Below the pieces are notes generated by a model, which saw nothing but the letters and a program-made list of their open reading frames with translations, ran no database searches and was not told the origin of the DNA. A stretch of 64,000 nucleotides of DNA from CAYNZV01 sp965217095. Lineage in GTDB: Bacteria > Latescibacterota > UBA2968 > UBA8231. Shown here in pieces: positions 36,622 through 46,254 of this stretch. The DNA lies in assembly GCA_965217095.1 (NCBI GenBank), contig OZ244235.1, forward strand, positions 124,001 to 188,000. The letters run 5' to 3'. Made by a program: the position numbers and the translations under genes. Numbering within the stretch: the first letter of the stretch is position 1; each line of letters starts with the position of its first letter.

Positions 36622-39274
36622 TTGACTGAGGCATCTTCGGAAAGCGATCCGAACGCTAGCCTGGCCAGTCCGCAACGGCTGGGAATTTTTCCGCTGCGCA
36701 ACACCGTGGTCTACCCGTATATGCCGCAGCAACTGACGGCCACACGAGAGCGCTCCATCGCCGTCATCGAGGAGGCGATGGAGGGGGAGCGGGTCATCGG
36801 AATATTCGCCCAGCGGAATCCGGAGGTGGAGATACCTGCCAAGGTGGATCTCTACTCGATCGGTTGCATCGGCAAGATCCACAAGTTGTGGCGCATGCCT
36901 GACGGCGGGGTACGTCTCATCGTCCAGGGAGTAGAGCGGGGGATTCTCGGTGACGTCTTCGATGAGGGAAAGCTCATCACGGGTGAGATCGATCGGCTAG
37001 AGGATCAGGGCAACGCCGAAGCCATGGAAGTGCAGGCAATGACTCGATCGATTCGCAATCAGTTCCAAGCGATCATCAAGATCACCTCCCACCTGCCGGA
37101 TGAGTTGCAGATCCTGGTGATGAACATCGATCATCCAGGCCGCCTTGCCGACTTCGTCGCATCCAACCTGGATCTCCAGATCGAAGAGCACCAGCGCCTG
37201 CTCGAGTCACTGGATATTCGAAAGAGGTTGGAATACCTGACGGAGCTCATTTCACGGGAGCTCGAGATTCTCGAAATAGGTGCCAAGATTCAATCGCAGG
37301 TGCAAGAAAAGCTCGGAAAATCACAGCGGGAGTACTTCCTTCGGGAACAGCTGAAGACGATTCAGAAAGAGCTCAGCGGCGATGATCCGGTGGTCGCCGA
37401 GATGGAGGAGCTGAGAGCCGAGATTGAAGCGGCGAAACTTCCGGAGGAGGTGGCCGAGGTCGCGGGTCGCGAGCTGGGGCGCCTGGAGAAGATGATGCCG
37501 GGGGCGCCAGAGTATTCAGTAGTTCGTACTTACCTGGACTGGCTGACGGACCTGCCGTGGTCGACCTCAACGGAGGACGATCTCGACGTAGGTGCTGCAT
37601 CGGCGATTCTCGACGAGGACCATTTCGGTCTGGAGAAGGTCAAAGAGCGCATTCTTGAGTGCCTGTCAGTGCGTCATTTGCGCAAAGAGATCAAAGGTCC
37701 CCTGCTTTGTTTTGTCGGTCCCCCGGGCGTCGGCAAGACTTCTCTCGGCCGTTCCATCGCGCGCTCCTTAGGTCGAAAATTCGTGCGCATCTCTCTTGGC
37801 GGGGTGCGCGACGAGGCGGAAATACGCGGTCATAGGCGAACGTACATCGGCTCTCTGCCCGGTCGTATCGTTCAAGGACTGCACAAGGCGGGCTCCAACA
37901 ATCCGGTTTTCATGTTGGATGAAATCGACAAGCTTGGAATGGATTTTCGTGGTGATCCGGGGGCGGCGCTCTTGGAAGTTCTGGATCCGGAACAGAATTT
38001 CTCGTTCGTGGATCATTATCTCGACGTGCCGTTCGATCTTTCAAAAGTGATGTTTATCGCTACTGCGAATCTGCTATCTCCCATTCCGGCACCGTTACTG
38101 GATCGTATGGAAGAAATCGCCTTGCCCGGGTACACGCCGAACGAAAAGGAGCGGATCGCCCACAAGTTTCTGATTCCGAGGCAGCTAGAGGAGCATGGGT
38201 TGAAGGAGCGTCAGCTCGCCTTCGAGGACGGGACCGCGAATTATCGAACAGTACACCCGAGAAGCGGGCTTGCGAATGCGTTTCCAGGATCTCATTGCCA
38301 GCCGACGGCCGAGGAAGCCGCCCCCCGAGCCGCCCAAACGGCGAGGGCATCCCACGAGCCTGGAACGCCCAGGGGCAAACCGGCCGTGGCGGTCGGCGGC
38401 CGAACACTGATGGGGGTCGCGACGCACTCCGGTTAAATGGATACCCCCAAGTGATGTTTATCGCTACTGCGAATCTGCTATCTCCCATTCCGGCACCGTT
38501 ACTGGATCGTATGGAAGAAACCTCGAGCGACAAATCGGCAGCGTCTGTCGCAAAGTGGCGCGCAAGTTCGTTGAGGGACGCAAGCGCAAAATCAGGGTAG
38601 TGGTGGGAGACCTGGATGAGTTTCTCGGAGCTGCGGTGTTTTTTCCGGAAGTGGCGGATGCCAAAGGGGAGGTCGGTGTTGCGACCGGCATGGCGGCGAC
38701 CGCGGCAGGCGGCGAGATCCTGTTCATCGAAGCAACGAAAATGCAGGGACGAAAGAACCTGATTCTCACCGGCCAGCTGGGTGAGGTCATGCAGGAGTCG
38801 GCACAGGCGGCCTTGAGCTACCTGCGCACCCGTGCTCGCAAGTACCGGATCGAGGCCAAAGCGATCGCCGAATCCGACATTCATCTGCACGTCCCGGCCG
38901 GTGCCACCCCGAAGGACGGCCCCTCGGCGGGCGTGGCGATCACTGCGGCCCTCGTATCCTTGTTTACGGGCCGCCCTGTTCGTGGCGACATCGCCATGAC
39001 CGGGGAGATCACTCTTCGCGGCCGGGTTCTGCCTGTCGGCGGAATTCGAGACAAGGTGCTGGGGGCTCAACGGGCGGGCATCAAGACGGTCATCCTGCCC
39101 CGCAAGAACGAGCGGGATCTGGAAGAGATTCCCGATCCGATTCGCAAGCAGATGAAGTTTCAGATGGTGGAGAATATCGACGAGGCGCTGGACCTCGCGC
39201 TGAGGAAAAAGGTAGCCCGTCCGACAGCCGCGAAGAAAAAGATGCCCGCGAGAAAGTCCAACAGCCGCAAATGA
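36622..39274 (+). pseudogene. lon: ATP-dependent protease Lon, disrupted before the protease domain
   Basis: TTG start at 36622 with AGGAG upstream. N-terminal substrate domain (GIFPLRNTVVYPYMPQQLTA), coiled region, AAA+ module: Walker A GPPGVGKTSLGRSI, Walker B VFMLDEIDKLG, then LPGYTPNEKERIAHKFLIPR QLEEHG. Near 38240 two bases seem missing (TATATC reduced to TATC). Frame 2 then gives YTREAGLR to 38275, a 243-base in-frame insertion (38276-38518) with a TGA, and resumes at NLERQIGSVCRKVARKF to the end. The C-terminal part has the catalytic Ser in PKDGPSAGVA and Lys in GGIRDKVLGA. As read, the product stops at 38436 without protease domain; a GTG at 38555 could restart it. Confidence 0.85.
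38045..38520 (+). repeat. 72-base direct repeat inside lon
   Basis: Bases 38045-38116 and 38449-38520 are identical (AAGTGATGTTTATCGCTACT … GATCGTATGGAAGAAA). The first copy encodes VMFIATANLLSPIPAPLLDR, the sensor region of the AAA+ domain. The second copy is the 3' part of the 243-base insertion and is out of phase with lon. The remaining 173 inserted bases (38276-38448) are foreign, GC-rich, and read RRPRKPPPEPPKRRGHPTSL in frame 2. Confidence 0.9.
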
Positions 39275-41877
39275 GCGACGATCGTTCCGGCAGCGCGGCG
39301 CTTCAAGAAAATACCGCCGCTGCTACGGCAGATCTGACGACCTTCTGGAGTTCGCAGCTCGAGCGTATTCGACAGGGGCACAGGAACGGTGCCGCAGGAA
39401 TCGAGACTGCACGGGCGATATCCGCCGCTATGGACTTGCTGGTGCTCCAGGTGCACGAAGCTGCTCTTCGCGCGCACCCGATCCACCAACACGCACTGGT
39501 TGCCCTGGGTGGATACGGTCGTCAGGAAATGGCGCCCATGTCAGATGTGGATCTGTTGTTCCTCTTTCGCAAAGAAAAACAGAAGTCTCCCGAGTTGATT
39601 TCGGGAGTCCTGCACCCCCTCTGGGACCTCGGATTCGACGTTGGACACAGCAGCCGGACCATTTCCGAGGCGACGAAGATGCTGAAGGGAGACCTTGAAT
39701 CATGCACGGCCATGATGGACGGTCGGTTATTGACCGGCGACCGGGACCTGTTCGAGGAATTTCAACAGCGGCTCTACAACCGCGTGCCGAAGGGTCTGGC
39801 GACCAACCTTCAAAAGGGTCGCCAACTACGCCACCAGAACAGCAGCTCCGTGCAGCTGCTGGAGCCGAACCTGAAGGAGAGTCCGGGGGGGCTCCGGGAA
39901 ATAAACGCGTTGGAGTGGGCTTTGAAGTCGAAAGCGATGCAGCCGACGGTCGAGCGCGAGCTGTTGGGTCAGTTTCTCGATGCGGTCGATATAGAAACTC
40001 TTGCCGCAGGCCGCGATTTTATCTGGCGAGTTCGTCACGAGATGCATTTTGGTGCCACACGCCGGAGCGATGTCCTTGATCACGAGCTGCAGGCGCAGAT
40101 AGGCGAGCGGTTGGGGTACGAGAAGAACGGCCAGGAGTTGGCGGTAGAGCGGTTTATGCGTGAGTACTACCTCCATGCGCGCTCGATCTATCACCTGGTG
40201 GAGCTATCGTTCGAACGGCTGACGCGGCGGCGGCGCAACGGTCACCGCAGCATTTTTCTGGAACGTGATGTCAGCGCCGTGGATGGGGAGATCGTGCTGC
40301 CTGCCGGCGCGAAGTATTTCCGCGAAGATCCGATTCGGCTGCTGCGCATCTTTCAGATCGCCCAGGCCAAGAAACTTCGCCTCAGCGAGGAGGCGCAACG
40401 GGCTGTACGCTCGTCGCTGGATCTGATCGACGATCGCGTGCGGCAGTCATCCGAGGCCAGGGACATCTTCATGCGCATCTTGCGCCGCAAATACCGGACG
40501 GCTCCAACACTTCGTCAAATGCACGAGCTGGGCGTTCTGGGGGCGTACCTGCCCGAATTCGGCGCTCTGACCTGCCTGGTTCAATACGACATCTATCATC
40601 GCTACACGGTAGATGAGCACACACTGGTTGCTTTGGACAACATGGAGGCGTTGTCGGACTCCAGTGATCAGAGGGGCTTGGTGCAGGCTCTGGAGCAGCT
40701 TCAGCGTCCCGATTTACTCTATCTTTCCATTCTATTGCACGACATCGGCAAGTCCAAACGCGAGGAGCACATTTCGTGTGGCGTCGAGATGTCCACACAC
40801 CTGCTTGAGCGTATGGGTCTGCCGCCGGATGACCAGAGGTATGTACTGTTTCTCGTCGAACACCACCAAGATCTTGTCATGATCGCCCAGCGGCGGGACC
40901 TGGACGACTATCGCATGATCGCCGAATTCGCCAGTCTCTTCGCCTCCATGGATTGGCTCACCGCTTTGTACCTGCTTTCCTACGCGGACCTGTCCGCCGT
41001 TGCCACTGAGGCGTGGACCGATTGGCAGGCTGCGCTGCTTTGGGAATTATATCACAAGACTCGGGAGCAACTGCAATCGGGCATGAAGACCCTCGAGGAG
41101 AAGCAGCGGGCACGGCGGCTGCTGGACGCCCATATAGAGCAAATCGTTCCGAACTGGCCGCCCCTCAAGGTCGTTGCCTTCCAGGAGCACGTGGAACAGC
41201 TACCCACTCGCTACCTGCTGGCGTATGACCAGAGCGAGATCGAAACGCACCTGAGTCTTCTTAACTCGTTGGGTGAAGCACCGCTGCTGGCAGAGTTCGT
41301 CGAACACGGGGACCACACAGAGATCCTCTTGGCCACTCGAGACCAACGACAGCTGCTGGCCAAAATCTGCGGAGCGTTGGCGGTCAACGACGTCAACATT
41401 CTCCGCGCTGACGTGAACACTCGCGACGACAACCTCGTTCTCGACATCTTTCAGGTTACCGACGTAGATGGCAACCCGAAGCTCCCAACCTGGAAGCAGA
41501 AGAGGGTCCTGGCTAGGTTGGACGAAGTGGTCTCCCTGCGCCGCAAGGCGAAGGATCTTCTCGAGAGGTACAGCACCCAATGGGACCGTCGTAAAAAAGC
41601 CGGGGTGGTGAGACCTCCGGAAGTGGATTTCGAAAACCGGATTTCCGATCGCTACACGGTCATCGATGTCACGGTTCATGATTCCGTCGGCCTGCTGTAC
41701 AAGATTACCCATTCCCTGGACGAGATGGACCTCGACATCCACATGGCGATCATCAACACCGTCGCCAACCGGGCGACCGATGCCTTCTACGTCGTCGACC
41801 GCCACCATCAGAAGATTCTCAACTTCTCTATGTTGGAGGAGATCCGCGACCTACTCCTGGGTCGGCTCGGCGCCTAA
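39271..41877 (+). CDS. glnD: Bifunctional PII uridylyltransferase/uridylyl-removing enzyme
   Basis: 868 residues, family length. ATG overlaps the lon stop (ATGA). Nucleotidyltransferase domain: LVALGGYGRQEMAPMSDVDL (G-G-x-G and D-x-D); GlnD linker domain LKESPGGLREINALEWALKS and IWRVRHEMHF; HD phosphodiesterase domain SILLHDIGKSKREEHISCGV; two C-terminal ACT domains (HTEILLATRDQRQLLAKICG; IDVTVHDSVGLLYKITHSLD) that sense glutamine. It uridylylates PII under nitrogen limitation and removes UMP when glutamine is high. No glnB/amtB in the window. All motifs intact, in contrast to lon before it. Confidence 0.95.
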   Translation: MSDDRSGSAALQENTAAATADLTTFWSSQLERIRQGHRNGAAGIETARAISAAMDLLVLQVHEAALRAHPIHQHALVALGGYGRQEMAPMSDVDLLFLFRKEKQKSPELISGVLHPLWDLGFDVGHSSRTISEATKMLKGDLESCTAMMDGRLLTGDRDLFEEFQQRLYNRVPKGLATNLQKGRQLRHQNSSSVQLLEPNLKESPGGLREINALEWALKSKAMQPTVERELLGQFLDAVDIETLAAGRDFIWRVRHEMHFGATRRSDVLDHELQAQIGERLGYEKNGQELAVERFMREYYLHARSIYHLVELSFERLTRRRRNGHRSIFLERDVSAVDGEIVLPAGAKYFREDPIRLLRIFQIAQAKKLRLSEEAQRAVRSSLDLIDDRVRQSSEARDIFMRILRRKYRTAPTLRQMHELGVLGAYLPEFGALTCLVQYDIYHRYTVDEHTLVALDNMEALSDSSDQRGLVQALEQLQRPDLLYLSILLHDIGKSKREEHISCGVEMSTHLLERMGLPPDDQRYVLFLVEHHQDLVMIAQRRDLDDYRMIAEFASLFASMDWLTALYLLSYADLSAVATEAWTDWQAALLWELYHKTREQLQSGMKTLEEKQRARRLLDAHIEQIVPNWPPLKVVAFQEHVEQLPTRYLLAYDQSEIETHLSLLNSLGEAPLLAEFVEHGDHTEILLATRDQRQLLAKICGALAVNDVNILRADVNTRDDNLVLDIFQVTDVDGNPKLPTWKQKRVLARLDEVVSLRRKAKDLLERYSTQWDRRKKAGVVRPPEVDFENRISDRYTVIDVTVHDSVGLLYKITHSLDEMDLDIHMAIINTVANRATDAFYVVDRHHQKILNFSMLEEIRDLLLGRLGA

Positions 41878-42064
41878 GACTTCGCCGTAGCTGTCCAGGC
41901 GGCACTTCATCTCCCGGCCACTGCCAAAATGACATCTCACCCAACCCTCATCGCATTGGGCGAGGCTCTTATTAGTTATTTATAATCAAACACTTGCAAA
42001 GATCGTAGTGGAAGAGGTGCGAGATTTGCTTTCCTTGTCGACAGATGCGGAACAAGGAGAGATC

Positions 42065-42964
42065 ATGCACCGGATCAAATCAGCGCTTCTGCTAATGGGC
42101 ATTTTCGGAGTTTTTTCCACCATAAGCTTTTCACTGTTCGGCTGGATTGGCGCCCTGGTGGTTTTGGGAATCGGCTTAGTCGTACAGGGTCTCGTCCAGC
42201 AGCGGGGGGCAGGGTTGATTCTTCGTCTGCACCGGGCGCGGGAGGTGGCGATGTGGGAAGCTCCCATATTGCACAGAATCGCCGGTGAACTGGCCGCGAG
42301 GGCCGCCATACCTCTACCTCAACTGATGGTTTATCCCTCCGAGATGCCTAACGCGTTTGCCATGGCGAGACGCGAACCACCTGGGGTGGTGGCGGTCAGT
42401 TCGGGTCTGCTGAGTCTTTTGGATCGTCGGGAAATCACCGGCGTTCTCGCTCACGAGTTCGCCCATCTGAAAAACAAGGATAGTTCCCTGAGTGCGCTGG
42501 CGGGCGTCGTAGTGCAGGCGACGACCTCCCTGAGCCACTTCTTCGGGTTCGCGTTGCTCTTCCTTTTCGTATCGGGGGCATGGGGGACCGGAGGCGACAA
42601 CCTGTGGCCAACAATCGTGCTTGTCGGCCTCGCTCCCACCGGCGCGGCGCTACTGCTGCCGGCTTTTATGCGAACCCGCGAACGCCTCGCCGATGAGGAC
42701 GCAGCTGAACTGACGGGCGACCCACGGGGGTTGGCGTCGGCGCTGTATAAACTGCAGCAGTACAGCACGTCGCTGGAAAGGTATCTGCGCCGATTCCGCT
42801 TTATCCACACGGTGGAGCAAGATCGTGGCGCAGCGCTGCTTCGAAGCCATCCACCGACCGGTGAACGAGTTGAAGCCCTTGTCAACATGGATGCGAAGCT
42901 GGTCCGACATCCCGCGTACCTGTCGCCCCAGCTCACGCGCTGGCGCAACGTTGAGAATTTCTGA
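42065..42964 (+). CDS. htpX: HtpX-like membrane zinc metalloprotease (M48)
   Basis: 299 residues from ATG 42065, preceded by AAGGAGA at the right distance; the longer GTG at 42008 lacks a site. Two N-terminal membrane helices (ALLLMGIFGVFSTISFSLFG; ALVVLGIGLVVQGLV), conserved NAFAMARREPPGVVAVSSGL LSLLDRREITGVLAHEFAHL with the zinc-binding HEFAH, a second membrane pair around HFFGFALLFLFVSGAW, and the third-ligand region ERLADEDAAELTGDP. Degrades misfolded membrane proteins. The end SHPPTGERVEAL is standard. Often sigma-32 or envelope-stress controlled; nothing definite is visible upstream. Confidence 0.9.
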   Translation: MHRIKSALLLMGIFGVFSTISFSLFGWIGALVVLGIGLVVQGLVQQRGAGLILRLHRAREVAMWEAPILHRIAGELAARAAIPLPQLMVYPSEMPNAFAMARREPPGVVAVSSGLLSLLDRREITGVLAHEFAHLKNKDSSLSALAGVVVQATTSLSHFFGFALLFLFVSGAWGTGGDNLWPTIVLVGLAPTGAALLLPAFMRTRERLADEDAAELTGDPRGLASALYKLQQYSTSLERYLRRFRFIHTVEQDRGAALLRSHPPTGERVEALVNMDAKLVRHPAYLSPQLTRWRNVENF

Positions 42965-43024
42965 ACCGGCGCGGAACACTAACACCCCCCGGCGCGCAGG
43001 CAGCGACGCCGGAGAACCATCTTC

Positions 43025-44146
43025 CTACCAGGAAACCGCGATTCCTCTCGATTCCAGGGATGGAATCTGCTGATTCTTTGCTACCGCACTCAGCGGGTTG
43101 CTCCAGACTTCCAGGACCTTAAGTCGCTCCAGTGCCATCACGGGTGTCAGATCGGACACCTCGTTGCCGGGTATCTGCAGGACCTCCAAATGGTGCAACG
43201 ACGAAAGCGGTCCGAGATCGACGATACCATTGTGACCCGCCTCAAGAACCTCCAACCCGACTAGCGTTGAAAGTGCAGCAAGGTCAGATACCTCGTTGTT
43301 GGATATTCGCAGCTCTACGAGGCTGTTCATTCCCCGCAATCCTTCGAGATTCGAGAGCTGGTTATCTGTCAGTCGCAGATACCTCAAGCTGCGGAGATTC
43401 CCCAAGGGCACCACGTCCGCCACATGGTTGCCGTGTGCCGCCAGGTGCACTAGGTGTTTCAAACCTGCCAGGGGCCTGAGGTCAGACACCTCGTTGCCGG
43501 CGAAGCTGAGGTACTCCAGCTCTGCCATGTCCGACAGTGGACCCAAGTCGTGTACGGCATTCTTCGACAGGCGCAGCTTGTTGAGGTGTACCAGGGGTGC
43601 CAGCGGTCGCAGGTCGCAGATTCGATTCTTGGCCAGGCCCAGATCATTCAGCTGGAGCAGACGTGACAACGGCCCCAGGTCGCCGACCAAATTGTCCCCT
43701 GCCCAGAGGCTCCGCAACTCAGTAAGATCTTTCAATGGGCTTAGATCGACCACCCGGTTGGCTTGCAGATTCAGATGCTCCAGCTCTCCTAGGTTCTCGA
43801 GCGGAACCAGATCTCGAATGCGGTTCTGCTCCAGGTCCAGCCAGGAGAGTTTGCGCAGTGAGGAAAGCGGCTGCAGGGATGTAATCCGGTTGCGGTGGAG
43901 CTGTAACAGGTCGAGGTTGCCGGCTTGCTCGAGGCCTTGCAAGCTGGCTATCGAAGCACTTCCCGCCATGAGATAGCGCAATCCGTCAAGGCTCTCCGAA
44001 CGGAAAGAGCCGTTCTCCTCGCCCAGCGCGGAGCGGACCTGAGTCTGTAGCGCGGGATCGATAAAGAACTGGCTGTCTACAGGCGTTGTCGCCAACAACG
44101 AGACAAACCCACAGGCGAGAATCGATTTCGTAAAGAACAAATGCAC
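43025..44146 (-). CDS. Secreted leucine-rich repeat protein (internalin-like repeats)
   Basis: 373 residues. Signal peptide MHLFFTKSILACGFVSLLAT ending before DSQF. A short cap (DPALQTQVRSALGEENGSFR) is followed by about 14 tandem 22-residue LRRs with the internalin pattern L-x-x-L-x-x-L-x-x-L-x-L-x-x-N-x-(I/V)-x-D-L-x-P-L, for example LGELEHLNLQANRVVDLSPL and LVHLNKLRLSKNAVHDLGPL. Repeats differ by only a few residues each, suggesting growth by duplication. Likely an exported adhesive or ligand-binding solenoid. No C-terminal sorting tail or anchor is seen. Same strand as, and downstream of, the DUF2330 gene (23 bases apart). Confidence 0.85.
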   Translation of the reverse strand: MHLFFTKSILACGFVSLLATTPVDSQFFIDPALQTQVRSALGEENGSFRSESLDGLRYLMAGSASIASLQGLEQAGNLDLLQLHRNRITSLQPLSSLRKLSWLDLEQNRIRDLVPLENLGELEHLNLQANRVVDLSPLKDLTELRSLWAGDNLVGDLGPLSRLLQLNDLGLAKNRICDLRPLAPLVHLNKLRLSKNAVHDLGPLSDMAELEYLSFAGNEVSDLRPLAGLKHLVHLAAHGNHVADVVPLGNLRSLRYLRLTDNQLSNLEGLRGMNSLVELRISNNEVSDLAALSTLVGLEVLEAGHNGIVDLGPLSSLHHLEVLQIPGNEVSDLTPVMALERLKVLEVWSNPLSAVAKNQQIPSLESRGIAVSW

Positions 44147-44169
44147 TGGTCAGCGGATCCGATCAAACA

Positions 44170-46068
44170 CTAGCGCAACAATACCAATTTCACGGTCTTC
44201 GCCGATATCCCGCCATCGAGTCGCGCGATGTAGACTCCGCTGGCCAGCGCGCGCCCGTTCCGGTCGGTTCCATCCCATGAGAGATAGTTCATACCAGGCC
44301 GCGCCAGGCCGGCGATTAGCGAACGCACCTCCTGGCCTGCGAGATTGTAGATACGAAGAAGGGTTCGCGCCGGACTACGGCTGGCCGTCGTGACGAAGAC
44401 CGGGATGGTCGTTCCCGAGTTGAACGGATTCGGATAATTGGGAAGCAAGGACCATTGCAACGGTATAGTCTCCACCGTGGAGCCAGCCTCGACCCAGGTG
44501 AGTCGCCGAATCAACTCCGGCGGACCGCTGTCGCTCATTCGCTCTACGACTGCTGCGGCAGGTTGAACCGGGATCGGAAGAGGACCACCGTCGACAAACG
44601 GCTGCGAGCGAATCTCGCGGCCGTCCTTCAACGTAACCACCAAGGTTAGCTCCTCGACCTTAATCTCCTCGCGATCCTTCTCGGGGCATTCCCAATGGGC
44701 TTTTGCGCTCCGCAGATTCTCGACAACTCCGAGATCGGGATTGAACGAAAACATCGGGTCCACAGTCATTTCTTCGGCGGAGAGAGTGGTGAAGAGGCGG
44801 GTCAAATAGCTGTCCCGGTCGAACAGCTCCTGGGCATCTCTCAGCGGTTCGACGACGACCGACTGCAAGTCCTGCACCAGGGCACCCGGGTCAAATTCGA
44901 AGTCGCCCATATACTCTTCGTAGGCGCGCATGTTGTTGTAGAAGGATGATTCTGCGATCGACAGGAGCTGACCTTCTTCCTCGGCCCTCCGATATGCTTC
45001 CCGATCCCCGCCGAAAACGATCTCTAGCACGCCCTCCTCCAGAACCGCCTCCGGCATCGGAATGTGCCTGCGGATCAAGGCGCGCATCTGGTCATCACGA
45101 GGAAGGCCCTGGGTCAGGGTCTGGTCGAGGAAATCTGCGGGCACCTCGATTTCTCGCAGGCGCTGCAGGTCTACTCGTTTCTCGTCGAACAGACGATTGT
45201 CCATGACAAGACCGGGTCCCGCGTAGTCGGTCACAAACGCTTGACCGCCAGCTTCGTCGGCTGCCTCGGTCACGACGTCGTTATAGTTGAATCCACCGTT
45301 GAACCAGTCGATGCGGGCCTCGTTTATCTGCACGTGAAGGTAGTTATTGGGTACGGCACGATGGTCTCCAAGAAGCCATACCAGGACGCCCATGTTCGGC
45401 TCCGTCGCGACGGCCGTCAAACGAATCGGAATTCCCGGCGCCCGCGCGGCGTAGGTGAGGGCGATGGGCTGGAGATCGCCTATGCCTTGATCAGGGGCGA
45501 GGCGCAAAGCGACGAAATAGAATCCGGCTTCGACGTAGGGCGCCAACAACGCGTCGCCCAGCGCATCCAAGTTGTACCCGTTAGCGCTCAACCATGCCGA
45601 AACCGCGGCCGGATCCTCCGCGGTGATCACCGCCGTTTGGTACGGTCCGACCCGTGCTTCAGCAACAATCTGCACTCCGCCATCGTCGACGGCAGCTTCC
45701 TCAAGGGTCCGGAAGATGGGAGGGCCGACAAAACCGCATGTTTCGTTTTCCTGCCATTCGAGAAAAAACGAGGGTTGTGTTGCAAACTGCAATTGGCGAA
45801 ACAATTCGTTGTGACTAACGGCCAGTTCGGGTAAGACGGGCACGGGCAGTATCCAGGCGAAATCCTCTGCGCTGCCGCTATACTGAATCTGAACATGCGT
45901 AGTTACCGTTTCGCCATCCGCCACGAAGAGAATTCGCTCTCCTACCTGGTTCATGGGGAAGGTGGTACAAAAGAAACCGCCACAGGCATCAGCCGAGCGT
46001 GGCAAAAATGCTGTCGCGCCAAGACACAAGAGCGTTAAGAAACACTGCCTTCTTGAACATCGGACCAT
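44170..46068 (-). CDS. DUF2330 secreted protein with C-terminal FlgD-like sorting domain
   Basis: 632 residues. Signal peptide (CFLTLLCLGATAFLPRSADA) followed directly by CGGFFCTTFPMNQVGERILF, the Cys-Gly-Gly-Phe-Phe-C opening typical of DUF2330, and EDFAWILPVPVLPELAVSHN. The middle is a long domain of the same family (VWLLGDHRAVPNNYLHVQIN, LIRRHIPMPEAVLE). The last ~85 residues are LLPNYPNPFNSGTTIPVFV … LLRIYNLAGQEVRSL … YLSWDGTDRNGRALASGVYI … VKLVLLR, the FlgD-Ig/type-A tail used for export and surface attachment in FCB bacteria. Function of DUF2330 is unknown. Confidence 0.9.
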   Translation of the reverse strand: MVRCSRRQCFLTLLCLGATAFLPRSADACGGFFCTTFPMNQVGERILFVADGETVTTHVQIQYSGSAEDFAWILPVPVLPELAVSHNELFRQLQFATQPSFFLEWQENETCGFVGPPIFRTLEEAAVDDGGVQIVAEARVGPYQTAVITAEDPAAVSAWLSANGYNLDALGDALLAPYVEAGFYFVALRLAPDQGIGDLQPIALTYAARAPGIPIRLTAVATEPNMGVLVWLLGDHRAVPNNYLHVQINEARIDWFNGGFNYNDVVTEAADEAGGQAFVTDYAGPGLVMDNRLFDEKRVDLQRLREIEVPADFLDQTLTQGLPRDDQMRALIRRHIPMPEAVLEEGVLEIVFGGDREAYRRAEEEGQLLSIAESSFYNNMRAYEEYMGDFEFDPGALVQDLQSVVVEPLRDAQELFDRDSYLTRLFTTLSAEEMTVDPMFSFNPDLGVVENLRSAKAHWECPEKDREEIKVEELTLVVTLKDGREIRSQPFVDGGPLPIPVQPAAAVVERMSDSGPPELIRRLTWVEAGSTVETIPLQWSLLPNYPNPFNSGTTIPVFVTTASRSPARTLLRIYNLAGQEVRSLIAGLARPGMNYLSWDGTDRNGRALASGVYIARLDGGISAKTVKLVLLR

Positions 46069-46254
46069 CTCAAACTCCTCTTCGATGTCTACGTCTTAAA
46101 ACTTAGATACTTCGTTGAAGGTCTCAAAGCACAACCGTCATTATCCTGTCTAGACCAGGGGAGCCGACGGTGGTTCCTGGATCCACAGAGGGTCCATTGA
46201 GCTTGCCTTAAGGATCAACCGACTTTCGAAAACGCGGATCGTGATCGTATTTCT

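Noticed and set aside
43025..44146. DNA repeats in the LRR gene read as a CRISPR-like array
   Set aside because: The 66-base periodicity follows 22-residue protein repeats in frame; units vary and have no spacer structure.
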